5,504 nt of DNA from an uncultured Beijerinckiaceae bacterium (GTDB lineage Bacteria > Pseudomonadota > Alphaproteobacteria > Rhizobiales > Beijerinckiaceae), in the NCBI GenBank assembly GCA_937863205.1, contig CALMGA010000516.1:1-5504 (forward strand). The letters run 5' to 3'. Under the pieces are notes generated by a model. The model had not been told where the DNA came from. It was given only the letters and a program-made list of their open reading frames with translations, and did not search any database. The translations under genes and the position numbers were made by a program. Below, piece after piece: positions 1-5,504 of the stretch. The first letter of the stretch is position 1; the number at the start of each line of letters is the position of its first letter.

Positions 1-1
1 G

Positions 2-325
2 AGCTGGGAGGGGCAGGAGGACGTGCCGGTGCTCGGACCCGAGGAGCTGTCGTACGGCGATCTGGCGGCGATCGTTTCGGACGTCGTTGGCCGGGACGTG
101 AAGTACCGCCAGGTCTCCTTCGATGACCTTGCGGCACAGTTGCGGGCGCGCGGGATGAACGCGGCGTTCGTCGAAGCCTATCTCGAGATGCTGCGCGCCA
201 AGGATCAGGGCATGGACAACGTGGCCTCGCGCGCATCCGCCATCATCGGTCCGACGACCTTCCAGCAATGGGCTGAGGATGAGCTGAAGCCCAGCCTAGG
301 TGTATGGTCCCGGAGTGTGATGTGA
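2..325 (+). CDS. NmrA-like NAD(P)-binding family protein, C-terminal part (5' end outside window)
   Basis: This is the C-terminal part of an NmrA/atypical short-chain dehydrogenase-like protein. Such proteins bind NAD(P)(H) in the cytoplasm as reductases or redox sensors; the specific substrate cannot be told here. The frame is open to the left edge, and a GTG at 23 is an internal codon, not a start. The visible text matches the usual second half of the family: a W-G start of the segment, VPVLGPEELSYGDLAAI (commit-to-helix after the last Rossmann strand), a VGRDVKYRQVS strand, a helical stretch ending in EAYLEMLRAK, and the closing TTFQQWAEDELKP motif. The Rossmann glycine motif is off the window. 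The last eight residues (GVWSRSVM) are encoded by the end of an insertion sequence that landed just after the KPSL codons, so the native tail was replaced, with only a few residues likely lost. The protein may still work. Family call is firm, function is not. Confidence 0.82.
   Translation, partial: SWEGQEDVPVLGPEELSYGDLAAIVSDVVGRDVKYRQVSFDDLAAQLRARGMNAAFVEAYLEMLRAKDQGMDNVASRASAIIGPTTFQQWAEDELKPSLGVWSRSVM
295..300. other. CCTAGG insertion target at the IS left end
   Basis: Palindromic NCTAGN hexamer at the junction between the NmrA-like gene and the IS. IS481 relatives are known to target CTAG and to duplicate it. Only this copy is seen, because the other IS end is missing. On the minus strand the TAG inside CTAG is the stop codon of the transposase, and the preceding Thr codon (ACC) straddles the junction. 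Confidence 0.65.
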
Positions 326-1283
326 CGGGTCGGGTCTGAACCGATCTGGCTCTTTCGTCCAGGTTTGGTGGATGAACTCGACGGGCGTGAGCCCTCGCAG
401 GGTCTTCAGCCGGCGGGCATAATTGTAGGCGTCGACGAAGAGCTGCAGGTGCGTCTTGAGCTGATCGTGGCTGTCGTAGTGGAAGCGTTTGACGGTGGCA
501 TCCTTGATGGTCCGGTTCATCCGCTCGACCTGAGCGTTGGTCCAGGGATGGTTGACCTTGGTCAGCCGGTGCTCGATGCCGTGGTCGGCGCAGACCCGGT
601 CGAAGATGTGCGCGAAAGCGTATCTGTCGCTGGTCCGGTTGGTGAACTGGAGGCGCAAGTCGGTGAGCACGGTGTGGAGGCGGTAGGGCACGGCCTCGAT
701 CAGATCGCGGAGGAACTGCGCCGCTTCCATCTTGCCGGCGCTTTCGACCAGTTGGACGAAGGCGAACTTGGCTTCAGCGGTCGATGGCCACGAACAGGTT
801 GAGCTTGCCCTCGCCGGTGCTGACCTGGGCGATGTCCCCGCTCGGGGTTTGCAGGCAAACCCCTGCCAGGCAGGGGACGTGGAAGTAGCCGAGGGGGTAG
901 CTGGCGAAGCGCTTCCTGGCCGGCTTGTCGCCATCGACGTCGGGCAGGCGCGAGAGGCCATGCCGTTCCAGGCAGCGGTGCAGGCTGGAGCGGGTCAGCT
1001 GCGGGATGGTCGGCTGCAGCGCGTACAGGCAGTCATCCAGCGGCAGCAGCGTATGCCGCCGGAACGCGACGATCACGGCCTCGTCCTCCGCCGTGAGCAC
1101 CGTGGAGCGGCGCTCCTTCGGCCCCATGCGCGCGTCGGCCGTGCTGGTGCGCCTGCGCCACTTCTGGATCGTGGTCGCACTGACCCCGTGACGTTTGGCA
1201 GCCGCTCTCACGCTCTCTTGACGAGCTTGGATTGCCCGACGGACCGCCTTGTATCTCTCAGTTGCCTGCCGGCACGCGGCCGG
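296..1283 (-). pseudogene. IS481-family transposase, frameshifted and lacking its start
   Basis: DDE transposase of the IS481 family, which cuts and joins IS ends. Reading on the minus strand, the N-terminal helix-turn-helix region (AVRRAIQARQESVRAAAKRHGVSATTIQKWRRR), the conserved FRRHTLLPLDDCLYALQPTIP block and GYFHV are followed by 13 extra residues (PCLAGVCLQTPSG), then DIAQV with the first catalytic Asp (834-836). The frame ends at a TGA (774-776) right after FVAIDR. The rest continues in another frame from AKFAFVQLVE, consistent with one extra base near 770-776. The second catalytic Asp lies in TVLTDLRLQF (659-661), where the usual Asn-Gly after Asp has become Leu-Arg. The Glu is in AQVERMNRT (524-526). 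The stop TAG lies in the CTAG target at 296-299. The in-frame ATG at 1323-1325 lies in transporter sequence, so the native start is lost. Repaired and without the insertion, the length would be about 316 residues, normal for the family. Almost certainly inactive. Confidence 0.88.
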
Positions 1284-1290
1284 CGAGGCT
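301..1290 (-). mobile_element. Decayed IS481-family insertion sequence, right end missing
   Basis: About 1 kb carrying one degenerate IS481-type DDE transposase on the minus strand. The left boundary is set by three things: the transposase reading frame reaches the very edge, the terminal sequence begins TGTATGGTCC at 301, and the flank is CCTAGG (295-300). IS481-type elements are known to prefer NCTAGN targets. The right boundary is only approximate (about 1275-1310). Transposase homology fades near 1283, transporter homology begins near 1297-1308, and I find neither an inverted copy of the left end nor a second CTAG there. The element is therefore probably a non-mobile remnant: it lacks one terminal repeat and its transposase is broken by a frameshift. 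Confidence 0.82.
836..876. repeat. Chain of three perfect palindromes inserted in the transposase
   Basis: Three perfect inverted repeats follow each other and share arms. They are CCCCG-CT-CGGGG at 836-847, GGGGTTTGC-AG-GCAAACCCC at 844-863, and CCCCTGCC-A-GGCAGGGG at 860-876. The four G at 844-847 and the four C at 860-863 each belong to two hairpins. Removing 837-875 (39 nt) restores the expected transposase text GYFHV-DIAQV, so this block looks like an in-frame insertion adding 13 codons. It resembles REP-like or other small palindromic repeats that spread through GC-rich alphaproteobacterial genomes; that classification is inference, as no second copy lies in the window. The palindromes are seen directly. 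Confidence 0.8.
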
Positions 1291-2400
1291 ATCGGTGGAC
1301 GGGAGCCCGTGTTCCAGGTCAGCATGGTCGTCTGGGGTATTGGCAGCTATCTCTGCTCCACCGCGCACGATGCCGGGACCCTGGCGGGCTATCGCTTCCT
1401 CCTCGGCCTCGGCATGGGAATGGAACTGCCGCTGGCGGCGACCCTGCTGTCCGAGTTCATCCCGTCGGACCGGAGAGGACGCCTGCTCGCCCTCATGGAC
1501 GGCAACTGGCCGGTGGCCTTCATCTGCGCCGGCACGATCTCGTATGTCGTGCTGCCCACGCTAGGCTGGCGCGCCATGTTCGTGATCGGCGCGGTTCCCG
1601 CGCTGTTCGTCCTGGTGCTGCGTCGGGCCATCCCCGAGTCGCCGCGCTGGTTGGAGGCGCGGGACAGGCACGCCGAGGCCGACGCGATCGTCGCCGCCAT
1701 CGAAAGCAAGGTGATGCGAAGCGCGGGCGTCGATCGGCTGCCGGAGGTAACGGCCCGACCGATGGCGCCTGCGACGATGACGGGAGGCTTGCCCACCTTG
1801 TTCAGCCGCGCCTACCGCACCCGCGCCGCCGTCGTCGCCGGGTTGTGGTTCTTCGCCTTGCTCGGGTTCTACGGCCTTGATACCTGGATCGGTGCGATCG
1901 TGCAGCGGTCGGGGACCGGCGTGGCGCGATCGGTCCTGTTCACCGTCTGGATCTCGCTCGGCGGCGTGCCCGGCTTCGCATGCGCCGCCCTGGCGGTCGA
2001 TCGGATCGGCCGCAAGTCGACCTGCATCGGGACATTGCTCGGAGGTGCCGTGGCGACCTTCGTCTTCGGCCGCGTGCTCGGGACCGCGGAAGGCGACGTC
2101 GCCGCCGTCGCCGCCGGCGTGACCATGCAGTTCTTCCTGTTCGGGATGTGGGCGGTGCTCTACGCCTACACGCCCGAGCTATTCCCCTCGCGTGCGCGAG
2201 CGTCCGCCTGCGGCTTCGCCTCGTTTTGCGGGCGCATCGGCGCCCTGATCGGCCCGACCGCGGTCGGCGTCATCCTGCCGCTCGCGAGCAACGCCGGCGT
2301 GTTCGCGCTTGGCGCCTCCTGCTTCTGTCTGGCCGCCCTCATCGTCGCCGTGGGCGGGATCGAGACGCGGGCGATGACGCTAGAGGCGATCTCCGACTGA
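1249..2400 (+). pseudogene. MFS transporter, truncated at the 5' end by the IS-associated deletion
   Basis: Inner-membrane secondary transporter of the major facilitator superfamily, sugar-porter/NiaP/SV2-like branch. The open frame begins at a TTG inside the IS remnant. Convincing transporter sequence begins only near residue 17-20 (about nt 1297-1308), in the remains of the cytoplasmic motif A loop before helix 3 (GREPVFQ). Counting from 1249: helices 3-6 span roughly residues 21-125, with RGRLL at 76-80, followed by the family motif PESPRWL at 129-135. A hydrophilic central loop follows to about 190. Helices 7-12 then carry the second motif A, DRIGRK, at 251-256 and PELFPSRARA at 309-318. 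About ten helices remain, so helices 1-2 and the start are lost, roughly 70-100 residues against a family norm near 450. No credible ribosome site precedes the TTG. Substrate cannot be assigned; organic acids, aromatic acids or sugars are typical. It ends 12 bp before the convergent regulator gene. Family call firm, loss of function likely. Confidence 0.85.
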
Positions 2401-2412
2401 GCGACTCGCGGA

Positions 2413-3237
2413 TCAACCGACATCGCCGAAATAGTCGGAAGGCGCGACGCCGAGCAGCCTGCGGAACATCGCGCCGAAGGCGCTCGGACTTTCATAGCCG
2501 ACGTCGAGCGCGACCGAGGTGACGGGTCGACCTTCGCCGAGCAGCCGGATGGCGGCGAGCGCGCGCGCCTGCTGGCGCCAGAGCGAGAAGCTGAGGCCGG
2601 TCTCCGCGGGGAACAAACGCTCCAGCGTCCGCGGGCTGGTGCCGAACCTTCGACCGAACTCGGTCAGGGTCGACGCGTCGGAGGGTGTGGCGCAGATGTG
2701 CTCGCAGACGCGGAGCAGTCTTCGGTCGGTCGGCATCGGCAGGTGCAGCGGCAGTTCCGACGCCGGCCGCAACTCGTCGAGGATCAGTTGCATCACGCGA
2801 TCGTCGCGACCGTCGGCGTCGTAGTCGTTCGGGATCCGCACCGCCGCAAGGATCAGCTCGCGCAACAGGTTGCCGACGGTCAGCACGGCGCAGGTCCGCG
2901 ACAGCGTCTCGCGCGCGTCGGACTCGATGTAGACGGTCCGCATTCGTACGACGCCCGATGTTGTCATTTCGTGCTCCATCCCGGCTGGAACCCAGACCGC
3001 GCGATGGGGCGGCACCACCCACGAGCCGAGATCCGTGGTCGCGGTGATCGCGCCCGACGAGGTGTAGAGGAGCTGCGAGCGGCGATGGTGGTGCCGCGGT
3101 ATGTGGAAGCCGGCCGGCAGGTCGCGGGCCATCGCCGCCACCGGTCGGCCCGTGGCCTGATAGTCGGCGCGGTCCTCGCTCTTCCCGTACACGATGGTCC
3201 CGATGCGTTCCGCCCTCGGCAGGCTGGCGAGGGCCAT
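2413..3237 (-). CDS. AraC-family transcriptional regulator with N-terminal cupin domain
   Basis: A 274-residue cytoplasmic transcription factor of full family length. Residues about 35-105 form the cupin ligand-sensing domain, with a His-rich strand FHIPRHHHRRSQLLY at 44-58 and PPHRAVWVPAGMEHEM at 76-91. Residues about 173-272 form the AraC DNA-binding domain: first helix-turn-helix near 189-210 (TLTEFGRRFGTSPRTLERLF), second near 238-262, containing SVALDVGYESPSAFGAMFRR, and a closing GVAPSDYF. The layout matches the NimR/YeaM type of short AraC regulators, some of which control an adjacent MFS exporter gene. The effector is unknown. It is transcribed towards the truncated MFS gene (12-bp gap, convergent) and away from the DUF5943-like gene, with which it shares a 166-bp divergent intergenic region. 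It may therefore control that gene set. The ATG at 3237 is chosen because it gives the normal length and the intergenic region lies just upstream; its ribosome site is weak. Confidence 0.9.
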   Translation of the reverse strand: MALASLPRAERIGTIVYGKSEDRADYQATGRPVAAMARDLPAGFHIPRHHHRRSQLLYTSSGAITATTDLGSWVVPPHRAVWVPAGMEHEMTTSGVVRMRTVYIESDARETLSRTCAVLTVGNLLRELILAAVRIPNDYDADGRDDRVMQLILDELRPASELPLHLPMPTDRRLLRVCEHICATPSDASTLTEFGRRFGTSPRTLERLFPAETGLSFSLWRQQARALAAIRLLGEGRPVTSVALDVGYESPSAFGAMFRRLLGVAPSDYFGDVG

Positions 3238-3403
3238 CCGGGCTCTGCACCCTTATCGACGGTCCACCCTATCCATGAGCCGTGCCGAACCGCCATTACC
3301 TACCGCGCGGACGCCAAATCGCACCCATCTCGCGCCGGCGCCATCGCTTGTGGTGGCGACGGAGCGTAGGCCGGGATCGAGCTGGATCGGCAAGGCGAGG
3401 CGC
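3238..3403. promoter_or_regulatory. Divergent intergenic region between AraC regulator and V4R-like gene
   Basis: A 166-bp non-coding stretch separates two divergent genes, so it should hold promoters for both and is the natural place for the regulator operator. Direct observations are few: GGATCG occurs twice in direct orientation 10 bp apart (3374-3379 and 3384-3389), close to the rightward start. AAGG at 3392-3395 lies 8 nt before the ATG at 3404 and is the likely ribosome site. I find no convincing sigma-70 -35/-10 pair on either strand. Function is inferred from gene arrangement. Confidence 0.45.
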
Positions 3404-3928
3404 ATGGGACGACCGCAGGTCGAGATCGACGTCGACGACGACACGGGACGCTGGTCGGTCGACGCCTTGCCGATGGTGCTCGTCCCGCAGCACTTCATCT
3501 TGAACCATCACCGCGTCCTCGAAGAGGAACTCGGCGCCGAACGGCTCGAGAAGCTTTTCCATCCGGCAGGCTACCGCTCCGCCTATCGATGGTGCGAGAT
3601 GGAAGCCGACCACCACGGCCTCTCCGGGGAGGCGGTGTTCAGACACTATCTTCGCCGGCTCTCGCAGCGGGGGTGGGGACAATTCGACATCCTCGCCCTC
3701 GACCCCGCCGCGGGAACGGGGCTGATCCGGCTCCGCCACTCCGTCTTCGTCGACCGCGAGAAGAGCGACCGGAGGTGCTGCTACAGGTTCTCGTCCTGGT
3801 TCGAAGGGGCGCTCGACTTCGTGCGGGACGGTCTCGGCGAGGGCGCGCGCGTGATCGCCCGCGAGGCGCACTGCGCCGCCTCGTCGGACCACGACCACTG
3901 CCTTTTCGACCTGCGACCGACCAGCTGA
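3404..3928 (+). CDS. DUF5943/V4R-like small protein
   Basis: A 174-residue predicted cytoplasmic protein with no signal peptide or membrane segment. It resembles the family I know as DUF5943, related to V4R (4-vinyl reductase-like) small-molecule-binding domains; name recalled, not searched. Visible blocks: VEIDVDDDTGRWSVDALPMV (6-25), VPQHFILNHHRVLEEELG (27-44), AGYRSAYRWCEMEADHHGLSG (about 55-75), HYLRRLSQRGWGQFDI (81-96), then a strand-rich C-terminal half ending in a Cys/His cluster: C157, H163, H165, C166 (CAASSDHDHC). V4R domains carry a comparable Cys-His pattern proposed to bind metal or ligand, so a sensor or ligand-carrier role is plausible; no enzyme activity can be claimed. The frame is open further upstream (to 3194), but that part overlaps the regulator and has no family resemblance. 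The ATG at 3404 with AAGG 8 nt before it fits the family start. It is followed after 27 nt by the M20 gene, probably one transcript. Confidence 0.78.
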   Translation: MGRPQVEIDVDDDTGRWSVDALPMVLVPQHFILNHHRVLEEELGAERLEKLFHPAGYRSAYRWCEMEADHHGLSGEAVFRHYLRRLSQRGWGQFDILALDPAAGTGLIRLRHSVFVDREKSDRRCCYRFSSWFEGALDFVRDGLGEGARVIAREAHCAASSDHDHCLFDLRPTS

Positions 3929-3944
3929 TCCCTGCGCTCGCCAC

Positions 3945-3949
3945 GAGGA
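3945..3949 (+). promoter_or_regulatory. Ribosome binding site for the M20 gene (supports a TTG start)
   Basis: GAGGA lies 6 nt before the TTG at 3956. No in-frame ATG or GTG occurs in the short stretch between this site and the conserved N-terminal block (RRDLHAHPELGLE). The site is therefore the main reason for choosing the TTG start. Confidence 0.6.
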
Positions 3950-3955
3950 TCTTCC

Positions 3956-5136
3956 TTGCCGTCCCTGGACGCCATCATCCCCTTCCATGCCGAACTGACG
4001 GCGATCCGCCGCGACCTCCATGCGCATCCCGAGTTGGGATTGGAAGTTCCGCGCACGGCCGCCCTGATCGCCGAGAGGCTGCGCGCCTGGGGCGTGGAGG
4101 AAGTGGTGGGTTCGGTCGGCGGCCATGGCATCGTCGCCACCATTCATGGTCGGTCCGGCGCGAGAGGACCGGTCGTGGGCCTGCGCGCCGACATGGACGC
4201 CCTGCCGATCGAGGAGGTGGCAGACGTGCCGTGGCGCAGCGGCATCGCCGGCCGCATGCACGCGTGCGGCCACGATGGGCACATGGCGATGCTGCTCGGC
4301 GCGGCGCGCCACCTCGCGTCCACCCGCGACTTCGCCGGGACGGCGAGGCTGATCTTCCAGCCCGGCGAGGAGGGGGCCGGCGGCGCGCTCGCGATGATCG
4401 GGGACGGGTTGTTCGAACGCTTCCCGTGCGACGCGATCTACGGCCTGCACAACTGGCCGGGACTGCCCCTCGGGGCGTTCGCGATCGGGCCGGGCCCATC
4501 CATGGCGGGGGGCGCCTTCTTCGACATCGAGGTGCGCGGTCGCGGCGCGCACGGGGGCGCTCCGGGCCGGGCGTCGCCGCCGTGCTCGCGGGGGCGCAGC
4601 TCCCGCCCGCCGTGCCGGGCCTCATCTCAAGGGCCCGATCCCCCTTCGAGCCGGCGGTCGTCAGCATTTCGCGTCTGCGAGCCGGCGACGCGTACAACGT
4701 CATGCCGGCGACGGTGACGTTGGGCGGTACCGCCCGCTGGCTGCACGGGCGGACGCAGCCCACGCTCGAGACCCTGCTCCGGCGAACGGTCGAGCACGTC
4801 GCGGCGGCGTGCGGTGCGACAGCGGACCTCGATTGGCGCGTGCTGTTCGCGCCGCTCGTCAACGATCCGCGTCACGCGGCGCGGATGGCGGACGCGGCCG
4901 CCGCCCTCGTCGGCGAGGATCGCGTTGTCCGGATTGCCGCTCCGGTCATGGTGTCGGAAAACTTCTCGTTCATGCTGGAGAAGGTGCCCGGCGCCTACAT
5001 CCGGATGGGGATCGGCGACACGGCGAGCCTCCACGATCCCGGCTACGTCTTCGACGACGCTGCCATTCCGTATGGTGCCGCCCTGCTTGCGAGCATGGTG
5101 GAACGCCCTTCCATTGACGTCTCGAGCGCGGGGTGA
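3956..5136 (+). pseudogene. M20-family amidohydrolase (N-acyl amino acid hydrolase/hippurate hydrolase type), one-base frameshift
   Basis: Cytoplasmic di-zinc hydrolase of peptidase family M20D, which cleaves N-acyl amino acids or similar amides. The first frame gives RRDLHAHPELGLEVPRTA, LRADMDALPIEE, the metal site MHACGHDGH (C104, H106), FQPGEEGAGG (general base E138, ligand E139) and LHNWPG (H165). After GRGAHGGAP (residue 203, about 4564) the text becomes nonsense and the frame closes at 4717. The next frame resumes at once with VLAGAQL, then RSPFEPAVVSISRLRAGDAYNVMPATVTLGGTARW, VSENFSFML and the last zinc ligand in SLHDPGYVFDD, stopping at 5136. One missing base in the GC-rich run 4564-4575 explains everything. 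Repaired, the protein would be 393 residues, the family norm, with every catalytic residue present. So it is either a very young pseudogene or a sequencing error. The break is inside the lid/dimerisation domain. A 27-nt gap follows the V4R-like gene. Natural substrate unknown. Confidence 0.88.
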
Positions 5137-5303
5137 TCGATCGATGGGCACGCTCGGCGCGGTGGTCGGGGCCACTGGCTGAAGCGCATAGCGACGATCG
5201 ACCGAGCACGACGAAGTTTGAGCCGTCCCGGGCGATCGACTCGCCCATCGGGATCGAGACCACTCTGACCCGCTGACGCCCATCCCGCTACCGGCAGCAA
5301 CGC
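5137..5303. other. Intergenic region before the serine ammonia-lyase gene
   Basis: 167 bp without a credible gene. It holds a perfect ATCGATCGAT palindrome at 5136-5145, overlapping the end of the M20 stop codon, and a short GC-rich inverted repeat, GGGCGA-TCGAC-TCGCCC at 5230-5246. No T run follows the hairpin, so it is not a standard intrinsic terminator. No riboswitch or clear promoter was recognised. The length allows either a separate promoter for the downstream gene or read-through from the M20 gene. Confidence 0.35.
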
Positions 5304-5504
5304 ATGTTTCTCAGCATCTTCGACGTCTTCAAGATCGGCATCGGTCCGTCGTCGTCCCACACCATGGGGCCGATGACGGCGGCGGTGCGCTTCCTCGCGA
5401 TGCTGCGCGACCATGCGTCGGACGCAGGCACGGCGGGCATGGCTCCCGCCGCGGTGGACGTCAGCCTACACGGCTCCCTCGCCTTCACCGGGCGCGGCCA
5501 CGCC
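5304..5504 (+). CDS. sdaA: L-serine ammonia-lyase, iron-sulfur type, N-terminal part (3' end outside window)
   Basis: Start of the iron-sulfur-dependent L-serine dehydratase, a cytoplasmic enzyme that converts L-serine to pyruvate and ammonia using a [4Fe-4S] cluster. The 67 visible residues open with [20 protein letters not shown], followed by MGPM (to residue 24). This is the hallmark N-terminus of single-chain SdaA/SdaB proteins, with the SSSHT loop implicated in substrate binding. The [14 protein letters not shown] block (54-67) matches the conserved GSL-TG-GH segment of the beta domain. The cluster-binding cysteines lie beyond the window edge. The ATG at 5304 places the motif at the expected distance from the N-terminus; GGCAG upstream is a weak ribosome site. 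It lies 167 bp after the M20 gene on the same strand, so it may receive an amino acid released by that hydrolase. The gene symbol is by family; sdaB would fit equally. Confidence 0.9.
   Translation, partial: MFLSIFDVFKIGIGPSSSHTMGPMTAAVRFLAMLRDHASDAGTAGMAPAAVDVSLHGSLAFTGRGHA

Noticed and set aside
1367..1384. GCCGGGACCCTGG as a possible inverted copy of the IS left terminus (TGTATGGTCCCGG)
   Set aside because: Only a short GGGACC-type match, and it lies inside conserved transporter coding sequence (the DAGTLAGYRF region), past the junction.
1560..1565. GCTAGG as a candidate target duplication for the IS right side
   Set aside because: It is inside conserved transporter coding sequence (TLGWRAMF), well past the junction, with no IS sequence next to it.
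365..2126. Long open frames on the plus strand across the IS and in alternative frames across the MFS gene
   Set aside because: They overlap clear transposase or transporter homology, show Arg/Gly/Ala-rich composition typical of out-of-frame high-GC DNA, and have no recognisable domain.
2419..2440. CCGAC/GTCGG inverted repeat between the convergent genes as a terminator
   Set aside because: The stem is 5 bp with a 12-nt loop, there is no T run on either strand, and it lies in the regulator coding region.
3296..4552. A 418-codon open frame on the minus strand opposite the V4R-like and M20 genes
   Set aside because: It is antisense to two genes with strong family motifs and its product is low-complexity and unrecognisable. 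GC-rich DNA lacks stops by chance.
3589..4560. The long upstream part of the frame that contains the M20 C-terminal half
   Set aside because: Before about 4565 this frame is Arg/Pro-rich shadow sequence. Only the part after the frameshift is real protein.
1..5504. CRISPR array, tRNA/rRNA, phage, toxin-antitoxin or defence genes
   Set aside because: No regularly spaced repeats, no tRNA-like folds and no matching protein motifs were seen on either strand.

Overview
The window is uniformly GC-rich and its proteins resemble those of high-GC Proteobacteria, most likely an alphaproteobacterium of the Rhodospirillales/Acetobacterales type. That placement is an impression from protein style, codon use and one palindromic repeat; no rRNA or marker gene is present to fix it. 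It looks like an accessory catabolic region scarred by an insertion sequence. Of eight protein-coding loci, three are visibly damaged and two run off the window edges.

Left third (1-1300): the C-terminal part of an NmrA-type NAD(P)-binding protein runs into a decayed IS481-family insertion sequence. The IS left end abuts CTAG, and that CTAG supplies the transposase stop codon. The transposase, on the minus strand, has lost its start, carries a frameshift with a stop, and holds a 39-nt in-frame insertion made of chained perfect palindromes directly before its first catalytic Asp. The right end of the IS is missing. The sequence passes directly into the middle of a major-facilitator transporter gene that lacks its first two membrane helices, so a deletion probably removed the IS end and the transporter start.

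Middle (1300-3400): the truncated MFS transporter (+) converges on an AraC-family regulator (-) with a cupin sensor domain. A 166-bp divergent intergenic region follows.

Right (3400-5504): three co-directional genes follow. They are a small DUF5943/V4R-like protein with a Cys/His cluster, an M20-family amidohydrolase with a probable one-base deletion, and the start of an iron-sulfur L-serine ammonia-lyase. The regulator divergent to a probable ligand-binding protein, a deacylase/carboxypeptidase-like hydrolase and a serine deaminase suggests a pathway that takes up an N-acyl amino acid or related amide, hydrolyses it and deaminates the product. This is inference from gene order. I saw no RNA gene, CRISPR array, phage gene or defence system. 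The least explained items are the triple palindrome in the transposase and the V4R-like protein beside the M20 hydrolase.
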